The translations under genes were made by a program, and so were the position numbers. Positions 9,401-17,253 of a stretch of DNA of 64,000 nt are shown here, piece after piece; position 1 is the first letter of the stretch; each line of letters begins with the position of its first letter. A model generated the notes under the pieces. The model searched no databases. It had not been told where the DNA came from and saw only the letters and a list, made by a program, of their open reading frames with translations. This DNA comes from Microbacterium sp. cf332 (GTDB lineage: Bacteria; Actinomycetota; Actinomycetes; Actinomycetales; Microbacteriaceae), in the NCBI RefSeq assembly GCF_900102175.1, contig NZ_FNKN01000001.1, positions 806,001 through 870,000 on the forward strand, written 5' to 3'.

Positions 9401-9955
9401 CTCTTTGCCGAAGATGTCCTGGAACTCGGCCGCCGCGGCGCGTGCCGCGTCGTACTGGCCGAGGCGCAGACGCGTCTGCACCTCGCCGGACGGGCAGCCG
9501 GTGGTCGCGATGAGGCCCTTGCCGTAGGTCTGCAGGAGCTCGCGGTCCATGCGCGGCTTGAAGTAGTAGCCCTCCATGCTCGAGAGCGAGCTGAGGCGGA
9601 AGAGGTTGTGCATGCCCTCGGTGCTCTGGCTCCACATCGTCGTGTGCGTGTAGGCGCCCGAACCGGAGACGTCGTCGCTCTTCTGCTCGGGCGAGCCCCA
9701 CGCCACGCGGGACTTGTCGCTGCGGTGCGTGCCCGGAGTCACGTAGGCCTCGAGGCCGATGATCGGTTTGATCCCGGCGGCCTGCGCGGCTCGGTAGAAC
9801 TCGAAGGCGGCGAACGTGTTGCCGTGATCGGTCACGGCGATCGCAGGCATGCCGTAGTCGGCCGCTGCCTGGGTCATCGCCGCGATCTTCGCCGCACCGT
9901 CGAGCATCGAGTACTCGCTGTGCACGTGCAGATGAACGAAGGAGTCGGATGCCAC
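6437..9955 (-). CDS. dnaE1: DNA polymerase III alpha subunit
   Basis: This 1172-residue protein is the replicative polymerase. An N-terminal PHP domain begins HLHVHSEYSMLDGA at residue 8. The polymerase active site includes MPDFDVDFDDRR at about 415 (paired Asp). Then come VGPGRGSGAGS at about 375, the palm and fingers motifs, AFNKAHSAAYG near 780, a helix-hairpin-helix region, an OB fold with GLVTSVQHRVAK near 1010, and the C-terminal domain. Length and order fit DnaE1, not the mutasome form DnaE2. The GTG at 9955 is preceded by TAGACT 6 nt upstream, so it is probably leaderless. Confidence 0.95.
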   Translation of the reverse strand: MASDSFVHLHVHSEYSMLDGAAKIAAMTQAAADYGMPAIAVTDHGNTFAAFEFYRAAQAAGIKPIIGLEAYVTPGTHRSDKSRVAWGSPEQKSDDVSGSGAYTHTTMWSQSTEGMHNLFRLSSLSSMEGYYFKPRMDRELLQTYGKGLIATTGCPSGEVQTRLRLGQYDAARAAAAEFQDIFGKENYFAEIMDHGLSIERRVMTDLLRLAKDLDIPLVATNDSHYTHQHEADAHAALLCVQSGSTLDDPNRFKFDGDGYYIKTAQEMRQLFRDHPEACDNTLLIAERCEVEFNTSANYMPRFPVPDGETEDSWLVKEVEAGLHYRYPAGIPDKVRKQAEYETGIILQMGFPGYFLVVADFINWAKDNGIRVGPGRGSGAGSMVAYAMRITDLDPLEHGLIFERFLNPDRVSMPDFDVDFDDRRRGEVIDYVTEKYGSERVAQIVTYGTIKSKQALKDAGRVLGFPFSMGEKLTKAMPPAVMGKDMPLDGMFNKEHPRFKEASEFRALIDTDPDAKTVFERALGLEGLKRQWGVHAAGVIMSSEPLLDIIPIMRREQDGQIVTQFDYPSCETLGLIKMDFLGLRNLTIISDALDNIRMNRGEELDLEHLELDDRPAYDLLTRGDTLGVFQLDGGPMRSLLRLMKPDNFEDISAVIALYRPGPMGANSHTNYALRKNGLQPITPIHPELEEPLRDILDTTYGLIIYQEQVMAIAQKVAGFSLGQADILRRAMGKKKKSELDKQYAGFSGGMKERGFGEGAVQALWDILLPFSDYAFNKAHSAAYGLVSYWTAYLKAHYPAEYMAALLTSVGDSKDKMAVYLNECRRMGIKVLPPDVGESIRYFAAVGEDIRFGLGAVRNVGANVVDGIIAARADDNYVSFHDFLTKVPLHVANKRTVESLIKAGAFDSLGSTRRALMEIHEDAVEAAVDAKRKAATGAIGFDFDSLYDEAEEVMPAKVPERPEWTKKDKLAFEREMLGLYVSDHPLAGLEIPLAKHASTSIHDLLASDDVQDGDQVIVAGLVTSVQHRVAKQSGNPYGMITIEDFDGEVTVMFMGKTYTEFQSMLVADSILVVRGRVSRRDDGLNLHGQTAFSPDLGSFDAAGPLVLLLPEQRATESTIGELAAVLRRHSGDTEVSLKLHRAGTAKVFEVPHPVRVTPDLYGELKGLLGPQCLG

Positions 9956-9961
9956 GGGACG

Positions 9962-9967
9962 AGTCTA
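9962..9967 (-). promoter_or_regulatory. -10 box of dnaE1, leaderless type
   Basis: TAGACT on the minus strand, exactly 6 nt before the GTG start. Confidence 0.5.
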
Positions 9968-9990
9968 CGTTCGGGCTCCGACAGCGGTCC

Positions 9991-9996
9991 TAGGCT
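9991..9996 (+). promoter_or_regulatory. -10 box of the NUDIX gene, leaderless type
   Basis: TAGGCT, exactly 6 nt before the ATG at 10003. The divergent dnaE1 box is 23 bp away. Confidence 0.5.
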
Positions 9997-10002
9997 GGGC
10001 GC

Positions 10003-10476
10003 ATGGCCACTCCCGAATTCGTCCTCGAACTGCGCGAGAAGATCGGCACGGCTCCCCTACCTCTCGTCGGGGTCACCGCCGTCGTGTTCCGCGACGAGAA
10101 GGTCCTCCTCGGCAAGCGCGCCGACAACGGCAGCTGGCAGCCCGTCTCGGGCATCGTCGACCCCGGCGAGGAGCCCGCCGACGCGGCGGTACGCGAGTGC
10201 CTCGAGGAGGCGGGGGTCGTCGTGCGCGCCGAGCGTCTGGCTCTCGTCCATCAGATCCCCCGCATCGTCTACGCGAACGGCGACCAGGTCGACTATCTCG
10301 ATCTGGTGTTCCGCTGCTCCTGGGTCTCCGGCGATCCGCACCCCGCCGACGGCGAGCTCACCGAGGTCGGGTTCTACGACCTCGGGCAGATGATCGACGT
10401 CGCCCCCGAGCACGTGCGCAAGATCGCCCTCGCCGTCGCGGAGGACGACCCGGCGACCTTCCGGGGCGGCCGGTGA
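10003..10476 (+). CDS. NUDIX hydrolase
   Basis: A 157-residue hydrolase of nucleoside diphosphate-linked compounds. The NUDIX box is complete at about residues 50-72: a Gly, GEEPADAA, then RECLEEAG, matching GX5EX7REUXEEXGU. The N-terminal helix LELREKIGT resembles a subgroup of actinobacterial NUDIX proteins that begin with a short helical region. The substrate cannot be predicted. Its stop overlaps the GTG start of the next gene (GTGA), so the two are probably co-translated. Confidence 0.9.
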   Translation: MATPEFVLELREKIGTAPLPLVGVTAVVFRDEKVLLGKRADNGSWQPVSGIVDPGEEPADAAVRECLEEAGVVVRAERLALVHQIPRIVYANGDQVDYLDLVFRCSWVSGDPHPADGELTEVGFYDLGQMIDVAPEHVRKIALAVAEDDPATFRGGR

Positions 10477-11075
10477 GCGGCGAGGTCGCGCTCGAAGACC
10501 TCCTCGACGCACTCGCCCGGGATCACGGAGATCCCGGCGGTGGTGCGGCCAGCGGCGTCATCACGGCCGTGGCCGCGGCTCTCGCTCAGATGGTCTGCCG
10601 CTACAGCTCGTCCGAGCCGGCGGCCGCCGACATCGACGCCCGCCTCGCCCGCCTGCGCGGCACGGCACTCGACGCGGCAGAAGCCGACGGTCATGCGTCT
10701 GCGGCCCTCGGGGCTGCTCTGCGGCCCCGAGCGGACGAGGACCCGGCCGAGCGGGATGCTCGCGTCGTCGCCGCGGCGGAGACCGCGATCGCGACGTCTG
10801 CGGCCCTGGGTGAGGTCGCTCTCCGTGTGTGGCGGGAGGTGCTGCTGGTCGCTCAGGTCGGCAATCGGCACCTCATGTCGGATGTCGCGGTGTCGGCGGA
10901 CGCGGTCGCCGCGGGTCTCGGTGGGGCGGTGACGACCCTGCGTGGCGGCCTCGAGCTCGTGCGCGCACACGGCGATGCCGACGCCGCCGATCAGGCGTAC
11001 GCGCGGCTCGTCGACCAGTTGCTCGCGGGCCGGCGGGACGCGCGGTCGCTGGCCGACCGTCTCGGCGAGCCCTGA
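10473..11075 (+). CDS. Cyclodeaminase/cyclohydrolase family protein
   Basis: This 200-residue, mainly helical protein resembles the formiminotransferase-cyclodeaminase C-terminal family. The signature is near the N terminus: LEDLLDALARDHGDPGGGAA followed by SGVITAVAAALAQMVCRYS. Family members act on formimino- or methenyl-tetrahydrofolate, but the isolated domain in actinobacteria has no proven role, so the reaction is inferred. The GTG at 10473 overlaps the NUDIX stop by GTGA, which fixes the start. It converges on the RluD-type gene with only 28 bp between. Confidence 0.8.
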   Translation: MSGEVALEDLLDALARDHGDPGGGAASGVITAVAAALAQMVCRYSSSEPAAADIDARLARLRGTALDAAEADGHASAALGAALRPRADEDPAERDARVVAAAETAIATSAALGEVALRVWREVLLVAQVGNRHLMSDVAVSADAVAAGLGGAVTTLRGGLELVRAHGDADAADQAYARLVDQLLAGRRDARSLADRLGEP

Positions 11076-11103
11076 GAACCGAGCGGGCCGGGCACCGCGG
11101 GGG

Positions 11104-12024
11104 TCAGTCGCCGCGCAGAGTCCCGAGAGCGCGCGCGAGATCGGGCGCATAGTCGGACGAGAAGGTCGACCATTCACCGGTCACCGGGTGCTCGAACGCG
11201 AGCCGGTGGGCGTGCAGCCACTGCCGGATCAGACCGAGCCGCGCCGAGAGCGTGGGGTCTGCGCCGTACAGCGGGTCGCCGACGCAGGGATGCCGATGGG
11301 CCGCCATGTGCACCCGGATCTGATGGGTGCGCCCGGTCTCGAGATGGACCTCGAGCAGCGACGCTCCCGGGAACGCCTCGAGCGTCTCGTAGTGGGTGAC
11401 GGAGTCCTTGCCCTCGGGGGTGACGGCGAACTTCCAGGAGTGGGAGGGATGGCGCCCGATGGGGGCGTCGATCGTGCCCGCGAGGGGATCCGGATGCCCC
11501 TGCACCACCGCGTGGTAGATCTTCTCCACGTCGCGTTCCTTGAACGCGCGCTTCAGGGCGACGTACGCGCGCTCGCTCTTCGCGACGACCATGAGGCCGC
11601 TCGTGCCGACATCGAGCCGATGCACCACGCCCTGCCTTTCGGCAGCGCCCGTCGTGGCGATCCGGAAGCCGGCGGCGGCCAGCGCCCCGAGGACCGTCGG
11701 CCCGTCCCACCCGAGCGAGGGGTGCGCGGCGACACCGGCGGGCTTGTCGACCACCACGATGTCGTCGTCATCGTGGACGATGCCGAGATCGGGGACGGCG
11801 ACGGGCACGACCTGCGCCTCCGCCCGCTCCTCCCAGAACACGTCGAGCCAGGAACCGGCCACGAGCTTGTCGGACTTCCCGAGGGTCCGCCCGTCGAGGG
11901 TCACTCCCCCGGCTGCCGCGACCTCGGCGGCGAAGGTGCGCGAGAACCCGAGCAGCTTCGCGAGTGCGGCGTCGACACGGACGCCGTCGAGCCCGTCCGG
12001 AACCGGGAGTGCCCGCTGCGGCAT
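11104..12024 (-). CDS. RluA/RluD family rRNA pseudouridine synthase
   Basis: This 306-residue enzyme isomerises uridine to pseudouridine in structured RNA, most likely 23S rRNA. An S4-type RNA-binding domain occupies about 13-65 ([24 protein letters not shown]). The catalytic domain carries [10 protein letters not shown] at 135-144 with the nucleophilic Asp at 138, and [12 protein letters not shown] near 255. The ATG at 12022-12024 sits 1 nt after the lspA stop, in the conserved order lspA then rluD-like. The exact RluD subgroup is not certain. Confidence 0.92.
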   Translation of the reverse strand: MPQRALPVPDGLDGVRVDAALAKLLGFSRTFAAEVAAAGGVTLDGRTLGKSDKLVAGSWLDVFWEERAEAQVVPVAVPDLGIVHDDDDIVVVDKPAGVAAHPSLGWDGPTVLGALAAAGFRIATTGAAERQGVVHRLDVGTSGLMVVAKSERAYVALKRAFKERDVEKIYHAVVQGHPDPLAGTIDAPIGRHPSHSWKFAVTPEGKDSVTHYETLEAFPGASLLEVHLETGRTHQIRVHMAAHRHPCVGDPLYGADPTLSARLGLIRQWLHAHRLAFEHPVTGEWSTFSSDYAPDLARALGTLRGD

Positions 12025-12025
12025 G

Positions 12026-12592
12026 TCAGTGATCCGCGTCCGCTGCCGCCGGCTCGTCGGCCGTGCGGCGCTCCCGAGTGCCGTCGAAGCGGATGCCGAT
12101 GACGACGAGCACCGCGACCGAGATCATCATCGTGACGATGAACATATCGGCGACGTTGTAGATGGCGGACGGGAACCAGAGCCACATCCACGGGGTATGG
12201 ATGAAGTCGACGACGTGTCCGACGAGGAAGCCCGGCTCGCGGAGGAGTCGGTCGGTCAGGTTGCCGAGCACACCACCGAGCAGCAGGCCCAGGACGATCG
12301 CCCACGAGCGCGTACGGACGCTCCGCACCGCGAGGACGATGACGACGACCGCGACGGCCGCGAGCGCCAGCGTGAAGATCCACGTGACACCGGTGCCGAG
12401 CGAGAACGCCGCCCCCGGGTTCTTCGTCAGATAGAGCTGGAAGAACTCCCCGAGGACCGGGACCTCTCGTTGGTACGGGAGATTCTCGAGGGCGAGGTAC
12501 TTCGTGAACTGGTCGGCGGCCAGCACCACTGCCGCGAGAATCGCGACGAGGGCACCGGCCGCCGGACCGTTCAGACGCTTGCGCGACGCCAA
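12026..12592 (-). CDS. lspA: Prolipoprotein signal peptidase II
   Basis: An integral membrane aspartyl protease of 188 residues that removes lipoprotein signal peptides after lipid attachment. Four membrane helices are visible. The family motifs are present: DQFTKYLA near 27, the NPGAAFS loop near 57, and GNLTDRLL near 107 with the conserved catalytic-site Asp, plus VVDFIH near 125 holding the second Asp. The only upstream start in frame is TTG at 12592, 3 nt after the divIVA stop, with no clear ribosome site; a shorter start cannot be excluded. Confidence 0.93.
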   Translation of the reverse strand: MASRKRLNGPAAGALVAILAAVVLAADQFTKYLALENLPYQREVPVLGEFFQLYLTKNPGAAFSLGTGVTWIFTLALAAVAVVVIVLAVRSVRTRSWAIVLGLLLGGVLGNLTDRLLREPGFLVGHVVDFIHTPWMWLWFPSAIYNVADMFIVTMMISVAVLVVIGIRFDGTRERRTADEPAAADADH

Positions 12593-12595
12593 GGA

Positions 12596-13189
12596 TTACG
12601 CGCCGGCCGAGACGCCGGTCGTGTCGAGGTCGCGCAGCTTGTTCTCGATGAAGCCGCGGAGCTGACCGCGGTAGTCCTTCTCGAACTGCTGCAGGTCGGA
12701 GATCCGGCCCTCGAGCGAGACGCGCTCGGCCTCGAGGCGTGCGACCTCGTCGCGGCCCCGCGCCTCGGCCTCGGAGATGATCGAGGCCGCCTGGGCCTGA
12801 GCGTCGGAGATGAGCTTGTCGCGCTGGGCCTTGCCCTCGGCGACGTGCTCGTCGTGCAGACGCTGTGCCAGCTCGATGATGCCTGCGGAGGCCGCGGCCG
12901 GAGCCAGGTCGGTCGACGACGCGGCGGGCTGCTCGACGGCGGGGACCGGAGCGGGCACGTCTTCGACGACGGGCTGCTCGGCGGGCGCGTCGGCCGGGGC
13001 CTCGGCGGGGGTCTCACCCGACTCGTACGCGGCGAGCTTCGCCTTGAGCTCTTCGTTCTCGGCGATCGCCTTGCGCCATTCCACGACGATCTCGTCGAGG
13101 AAGTCGTCGACCTCGTCGGGGTCGAATCCTTCCTTGAAACGCACGTGCTGGAACTGCTTGGTGACGACGTCTTCAGGGGTCAAAGCCAT
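12596..13189 (-). CDS. divIVA: DivIVA domain polar growth protein (Wag31 type)
   Basis: This 197-residue coiled-coil protein marks the cell poles and guides wall growth in actinobacteria. The N-terminal DivIVA domain is clear: LTPEDVVTKQFQHVRFKEGF then DPDEVDDFLDEIVVEWRKA. A flexible Ala/Pro/Glu linker (about 55-95) separates it from a second coiled coil (about 100-185) with the heptad-rich region HDEHVAEGKAQRDKL. It lies at the downstream end of the division cluster, as in other actinobacteria. The ATG at 13189 has AGAGGA 8 nt upstream. Confidence 0.92.
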   Translation of the reverse strand: MALTPEDVVTKQFQHVRFKEGFDPDEVDDFLDEIVVEWRKAIAENEELKAKLAAYESGETPAEAPADAPAEQPVVEDVPAPVPAVEQPAASSTDLAPAAASAGIIELAQRLHDEHVAEGKAQRDKLISDAQAQAASIISEAEARGRDEVARLEAERVSLEGRISDLQQFEKDYRGQLRGFIENKLRDLDTTGVSAGA

Positions 13190-13310
13190 GGTGTTGTCCT
13201 CTTTCAGGGCTCACGACGCGGGCCGGTCAGCCGGCACCCGCCGCAGCGGGCCGTACCCAACCAGCATAGTCCGACGCCTCCGGGGTCGCGACGATGACGC
13301 CGCGCCCCCG
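13190..13310 (-). promoter_or_regulatory. divIVA upstream region with predicted -10 and GC-rich hairpin
   Basis: A TATGCT box is at 13263-13268 (minus strand). The roughly 65-nt leader contains short GC-rich inverted repeats (GCCGG/CCGGC and CCCGC/GCGGG around 13218-13246). This suggests divIVA has its own promoter in addition to read-through from the division cluster. Confidence 0.4.
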
Positions 13311-13613
13311 TCAGCCGAAGGCGATCGCGCGGGTGATCGAGAGCAGGATGAAGCATCCCAGCATGGTGAGCGGGAATGCCAGATCGATTGCGATGACGCC
13401 GAGTCGGATCGGAGGGATGACCCGGCGCAGGGTCTTGATCGGGGGGTCGGTGATCGTATAGACCGCCTCGGCGATCACGAGGGTCAGCCCCCGCGGACGC
13501 CACTCCCGATTGAACAGCGGGATGTACTCCAGGATCAGTCGGACGAACAGAACGAGGATGTACAGCAGCAGAGCGAAGTAGACGAGCGCGGCGATGAGCC
13601 GTACGACATCCAC
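13311..13613 (-). CDS. YggT family membrane protein
   Basis: A 100-residue protein with two membrane segments (AALVYFALLLYILVLFV and TMLGCFILLSITRAIAFG), separated by a loop containing FNREWRPRG and DPPIKTLRRVIPP. The length and the DPP motif fit the YggT family. The family is found between sepF and divIVA in actinobacteria and is thought to help division or osmotic tolerance, though its biochemical role is unknown. It starts 6 nt after the sepF stop. Confidence 0.88.
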   Translation of the reverse strand: MDVVRLIAALVYFALLLYILVLFVRLILEYIPLFNREWRPRGLTLVIAEAVYTITDPPIKTLRRVIPPIRLGVIAIDLAFPLTMLGCFILLSITRAIAFG

Positions 13614-13619
13614 GTCAGA

Positions 13620-14081
13620 TCACTGCGCGAACGGCGCCGCCTCAGGCTCAGCCTGAGCCACAGCGCCGTCGCCGGACACGGCGATGTTCTCGGGCGAGAG
13701 CAGGAAGACCTTGCTCGTCACGCGCTCGATGCGGCCGTAGAGACCCAGGGACAGTCCGCTCGCGAAGTCGATGAGGCGGCGCGCGTCGGCGTCGCTCATC
13801 TGCGAGAGGTTGATGATCACCGGGACTCCCTCGCGGAAGTTCTCCGCGATCACCTGGGCGTCGCGGTACTGCTTGGGGTGCACGGTCAGGATCTCGCTGA
13901 CGGTGCCGGTCGTGGGCTGACGCACGACGGCCGGACGGTGCAGCGGCGTGACCGGCGCAGCCGGCTTGTCGGCGACCTGATCGCGACGGCTCGACTGCTG
14001 ATCGGCCTGCGGCTCTTCGTACATTTCTTCCTCATCTGCGAGGCCCAGGTAAACCATGGTCTTCTTCAGCGGGTTCGACAT
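13620..14081 (-). CDS. sepF: Cell division protein SepF
   Basis: SepF tethers FtsZ filaments to the membrane and organises the septum; in actinobacteria, which lack FtsA, it is the main anchor. The 153-residue protein has an N-terminal amphipathic membrane-binding helix ([16 protein letters not shown]), a variable linker, and the C-terminal SepF core beginning [17 protein letters not shown] near 74 with [19 protein letters not shown]. The start ATG at 14081 is preceded by GGAGGATGCG. It follows the YggS-type gene by 31 nt. Confidence 0.93.
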   Translation of the reverse strand: MSNPLKKTMVYLGLADEEEMYEEPQADQQSSRRDQVADKPAAPVTPLHRPAVVRQPTTGTVSEILTVHPKQYRDAQVIAENFREGVPVIINLSQMSDADARRLIDFASGLSLGLYGRIERVTSKVFLLSPENIAVSGDGAVAQAEPEAAPFAQ

Positions 14082-14112
14082 CGCATCCTCCGTTTGCTCG
14101 TCTGTTCCGAGG

Positions 14113-14799
14113 CTATCCGCGGTCCGGGCGCGGTCCCGTTATTGCCGATCCGATCCGCAGGTGTGTCGCACCCGCGGAGATCGCTTCGACGAAATCGCCG
14201 GTCATCCCGGCGGAGATCCAGGTCGCTGCGGGAGCGACGGAGCGGAGCGCGACGGACGCCTCCGCGAGGCGGGCGAAGGCCGCGGCGGGTTCCTCGTCGA
14301 GGGGCGCGACCGCCATGACGCCGCGCATCCGCAGGCCGGCACACCGATCTGCGATGTGCACCGCGAGCGGCTCGAGGTCGGCCGGCCGCACCCCGCCCCG
14401 ACCGGGGTCGTCCGTGAGGTTGACCTGCACGAGGACGTCCAGCGGGTCGCCGTCGGGGTCGGCGGCGCTCAGCGCGTCGGCGATGCGGGGACGATCGACG
14501 GAGTGCACGACGTCGGCGGAAGCGCGCACGGCCCGCGCCTTGTTCGTCTGCGCCTGACCGATGAAGTGCCAGCGCAGGCCGTCGAGGTGACCGAGGTCAC
14601 CGCGCTTGGCCGTCAGCTCCTGCTGCCGGTTCTCGCCGACGTCGCGCACACCCAGGGCGTGCAGATCGGCGACGAGTCGCGCCGGGTGGAACTTCGTCAC
14701 GACGATCCGCGTCACCTCCCCGGGGGCGCGACCCGACGCCCGCATCGCGGTCGCGATGCGGGCGTCGACGTCGGCGAGCCGTTCGGCCAGATCCGGCAT
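14113..14799 (-). CDS. YggS family PLP-binding protein
   Basis: This 228-residue protein is a PLP homeostasis protein of the YggS/PLPBP family, a single-domain relative of alanine racemase without known catalysis. The PLP-binding Lys is in [11 protein letters not shown] near residue 35. Other signatures are [13 protein letters not shown] near 54, [13 protein letters not shown] near 78, and RMRGVMAV near 158 followed by STGM-like ISAGMTGDF near 198. It sits between ftsZ and sepF as in most actinobacteria. The polyphenol-oxidase-like YfiH gene often found here is missing. No strong ribosome site is seen. Confidence 0.92.
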   Translation of the reverse strand: MPDLAERLADVDARIATAMRASGRAPGEVTRIVVTKFHPARLVADLHALGVRDVGENRQQELTAKRGDLGHLDGLRWHFIGQAQTNKARAVRASADVVHSVDRPRIADALSAADPDGDPLDVLVQVNLTDDPGRGGVRPADLEPLAVHIADRCAGLRMRGVMAVAPLDEEPAAAFARLAEASVALRSVAPAATWISAGMTGDFVEAISAGATHLRIGSAITGPRPDRG

Positions 14800-14811
14800 G
14801 GGGCGAGCGGC

Positions 14812-15960
14812 CTACTTCAGGAAGTCGGGGATGTCGAGGTCGTCGTCACCGAACACGGAGTCGTACGACTCGGAGCGCGACGCGACCGGCACGGTCTCCT
14901 TCGTCTCGCGACGTTCCGCGGGCTCGGCGGCGGCTTCCTCGGCCGGAACCTCGGGCAGTGCCGGCGGCGCGGCGGGGCGGGCTGCTGCGATCGGCTCGAT
15001 GCGCGTCTGCGGCTCGCCCCCGTCGAAGCCCGCGGCGATGACGGTGACGCGGACCTCGTCGCCCAGCGTGTCGTCGATGACCGTTCCGAAGATGATGTTG
15101 GCCTCGGGGTGCGCGGCCTCCTTCACCAGCTGCGCCGCGTCGTTGATCTCGAAGATGCCGAGGTTCGATCCGCCCTGGATGGACAGCAGGACACCGTGCG
15201 CGCCCTCGATCGATGCCTCGAGCAGCGGGGACTCGACCGCGAGCTCGGCGGCCTTGATCGCACGGTCCGCGCCACGAGCCGAGCCGATTCCCATGAGGGC
15301 GGAGCCGGCACCCTGCATGACCGACTTGACGTCGGCGAAGTCGAGGTTGATGAGGCCCGGGGTCGTGATGAGATCGGTGATGCCCTGGACACCGGCGAGG
15401 AGGACCTGATCGGCGGTCGCGAAGGCCTCGACCATCGAGATGCCGCGGTCGCTGATCTCGAGCAGGCGGTCGTTAGGGACGACAATGAGCGTGTCGACCT
15501 CTTCCTTCAGCTTCGACACACCCGCCTCGGCCTGGCTCTGGCGGCGACGGCCCTCGAACGAGAACGGCTTGGTGACGACACCGATGGTGAGCGCGCCGAT
15601 GGACTTGGCAATGCGCGCGACGACGGGTGCGCCGCCGGTGCCGGTGCCGCCGCCCTCGCCCGCGGTCACGAAGACCATGTCGGCGCCCGCGAGCGCCTCC
15701 TCGATCTCCTCGGCGTGATCCTCTGCCGCACGGCGTCCGACCTCGGGGTCGGCGCCGGCGCCGAGCCCACGCGTCAGCTCACGTCCGACGTCCAGCTTGA
15801 CGTCCGCGTCGCTCATCAGGAGGGCCTGGGCATCGGTGTTCACCGCGATGAACTCGACACCCCGCAGCCCCAGCTCGATCATCCGGTTGACGGCATTGAC
15901 GCCGCCACCACCCACACCGACGACCTTGATCACCGCGAGGTAGTTCTGGTTCTGGCTCAT
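14812..15960 (-). CDS. ftsZ: Cell division GTPase FtsZ
   Basis: The tubulin-like GTPase forms the Z ring at mid-cell. The 382-residue protein has the N-terminal nucleotide-binding fold ([15 protein letters not shown]), the tubulin signature GGGTGTGG at 103-110, and NFADVKSVM in the C-terminal domain as [10 protein letters not shown] linker leads to the C-terminal peptide DLDIPDFLK that binds SepF and other partners. An ATG four codons upstream (15972) is also possible, but the ATG at 15960 has GGAGG 6 nt upstream. A 207-bp gap separates it from ftsQ, the longest in this cluster. Confidence 0.97.
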   Translation of the reverse strand: MSQNQNYLAVIKVVGVGGGGVNAVNRMIELGLRGVEFIAVNTDAQALLMSDADVKLDVGRELTRGLGAGADPEVGRRAAEDHAEEIEEALAGADMVFVTAGEGGGTGTGGAPVVARIAKSIGALTIGVVTKPFSFEGRRRQSQAEAGVSKLKEEVDTLIVVPNDRLLEISDRGISMVEAFATADQVLLAGVQGITDLITTPGLINLDFADVKSVMQGAGSALMGIGSARGADRAIKAAELAVESPLLEASIEGAHGVLLSIQGGSNLGIFEINDAAQLVKEAAHPEANIIFGTVIDDTLGDEVRVTVIAAGFDGGEPQTRIEPIAAARPAAPPALPEVPAEEAAAEPAERRETKETVPVASRSESYDSVFGDDDLDIPDFLK

Positions 15961-16167
15961 GCCGGCCTCCATCTCGTCCCGTACCCTGCTCGTAAACCTT
16001 CAACCTCACGTAGAGGTTTAAAGTGTTGCCGGGTATGTAATTCCTGAGTTGAAGTTACGCACTGCGGCGCGCACTGCGCGGATGCGTGCGGCGTGTCGCG
16101 ACATCCCGGTTTCCGAGCGGTCGCCGGTGAGGGTCGGCGGTCGGCCGGAACCGGGGTCCGGCACCGT
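15961..16167 (-). promoter_or_regulatory. ftsZ upstream region with nested inverted repeats
   Basis: This non-coding stretch separates ftsQ and ftsZ and presumably carries ftsZ promoters. Two nested inverted repeats are visible at 15994-16020: TAAACC with GGTTTA outside, and AACCTC with GAGGTT inside a 5-nt centre. A second, imperfect one (GTAATTCC and GAAGTTAC) is at about 16036-16057. I could not assign a single -10 box. The repeats could be an operator or a leader hairpin. Confidence 0.5.
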
Positions 16168-17250
16168 TCAGCGGACGACGGCGGCCTGCGGAGACGAGAC
16201 GTCGTAACCCGACGCATCGGCGCGAGCCGCCATGAGCGCTTCGAGCGCCTGGACCTTCTTGCCCGAGTCCGCCGATCCGCCCCAGACCACCGATCGACCG
16301 TCCGCGAGCGTGAGAGTGACGTCGTTGGGCGTCGTCGCGGCGATCACCGCCACCTGGGCGCGCAGAGATTCGGGGAGCGAACGGAACACCTGGCCCGCGG
16401 CGGCGAACGTCGTCGACGAGAAACCGCCCTCCACCTCGAGGAGCGGCTGCCCCTCGGGTGGATCCGGAGTCGTCGACAGAGCGACCCCGGCGGCGTCGAC
16501 GAGGGTGTAGCCGGCCTCGCCCTGAACCGCGCCGACGGGGGTCCGCTCGACGATCCGGACCACGAGTTCGTGCGGCGGCCGCGCCTCGAGGCTGTACGAC
16601 TCGACGAGAGGGAAGGAGACGAGGGCGGCCTTCACGGCGCTCTCGTCGACGAGTGGCATCGGCGTGCCGAGCTGTCCGGCGAGAGCCGTCTGCACGGCAC
16701 CCGCATCGAGTTGGGCCGCACCGACCACCGTGATGCGCTCCACCGAGAACAGCGGGCTGTACGCGGCCCCGATCGACCCCAGGACGAGCGCGACGAGCAC
16801 CCCGCCCGAGATCAGCCAGATACGACGGCGACGCCGCTGACGGGCGGTGAAGCGCTTGACCTCGCGGCGGAGGGCGCGCCGTCTCTCGCGTGCGGCGCCC
16901 CACAGATCGCGAGCCGTGAGCGGGCGCCCCGCGGACGGGTCCTCGGTCTCGGAAGCGTCGTCGGCTGCGCCTGGGGCCGGTGCGTCGGACCGGATGGCCG
17001 GCTCGAACGGGATGATTGGTGCGATCCCGAAGTCACGACCGCGCTGGTGCCACAGCTCCTCGACCGGCTGGGTCTCGGTGGCATCGGGCCCGACGGCGCC
17101 GTCCCCCGCCTCACCGGCTCGCGGTTGCCGGTCGCGCCGGGGCGGCTCGACACGGCGAGGGTCGAGCGTCGGACGCTCGTCTGCCCCTCGGGACTTCTCC
17201 TGGCCGCCGGTCGGCCGCGACGAGGGCGGGAGCGGACTCGGCCGGCGCAC
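16168..17250 (-). CDS. ftsQ: Cell division protein FtsQ/DivIB
   Basis: FtsQ bridges early and late division proteins in the divisome. This 360-residue version has a long charged cytoplasmic N-terminal region (about 1-140, Pro/Arg/Glu-rich), one membrane helix (about 145-165, LISGGVLVALVLGSIGAAY), and a POTRA domain (LFSVERITVVGAAQLDAGAV) followed by the beta domain with VVRIVERTPVGAV. The cytoplasmic part is long for the family. The GTG at 17250 overlaps the murC end region and has GGAGGG 7 nt upstream within murC. Confidence 0.92.
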   Translation of the reverse strand: MRRPSPLPPSSRPTGGQEKSRGADERPTLDPRRVEPPRRDRQPRAGEAGDGAVGPDATETQPVEELWHQRGRDFGIAPIIPFEPAIRSDAPAPGAADDASETEDPSAGRPLTARDLWGAARERRRALRREVKRFTARQRRRRRIWLISGGVLVALVLGSIGAAYSPLFSVERITVVGAAQLDAGAVQTALAGQLGTPMPLVDESAVKAALVSFPLVESYSLEARPPHELVVRIVERTPVGAVQGEAGYTLVDAAGVALSTTPDPPEGQPLLEVEGGFSSTTFAAAGQVFRSLPESLRAQVAVIAATTPNDVTLTLADGRSVVWGGSADSGKKVQALEALMAARADASGYDVSSPQAAVVR

Positions 17251-17253
17251 CGA

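Noticed and set aside
6881..10393. A long open frame on the plus strand across dnaE1
   Set aside because: It runs antisense to clear DnaE1 sequence and its residue content (Arg, Val, Asp, Gly, His) is typical of a reverse frame in GC-rich DNA. No motif was found.
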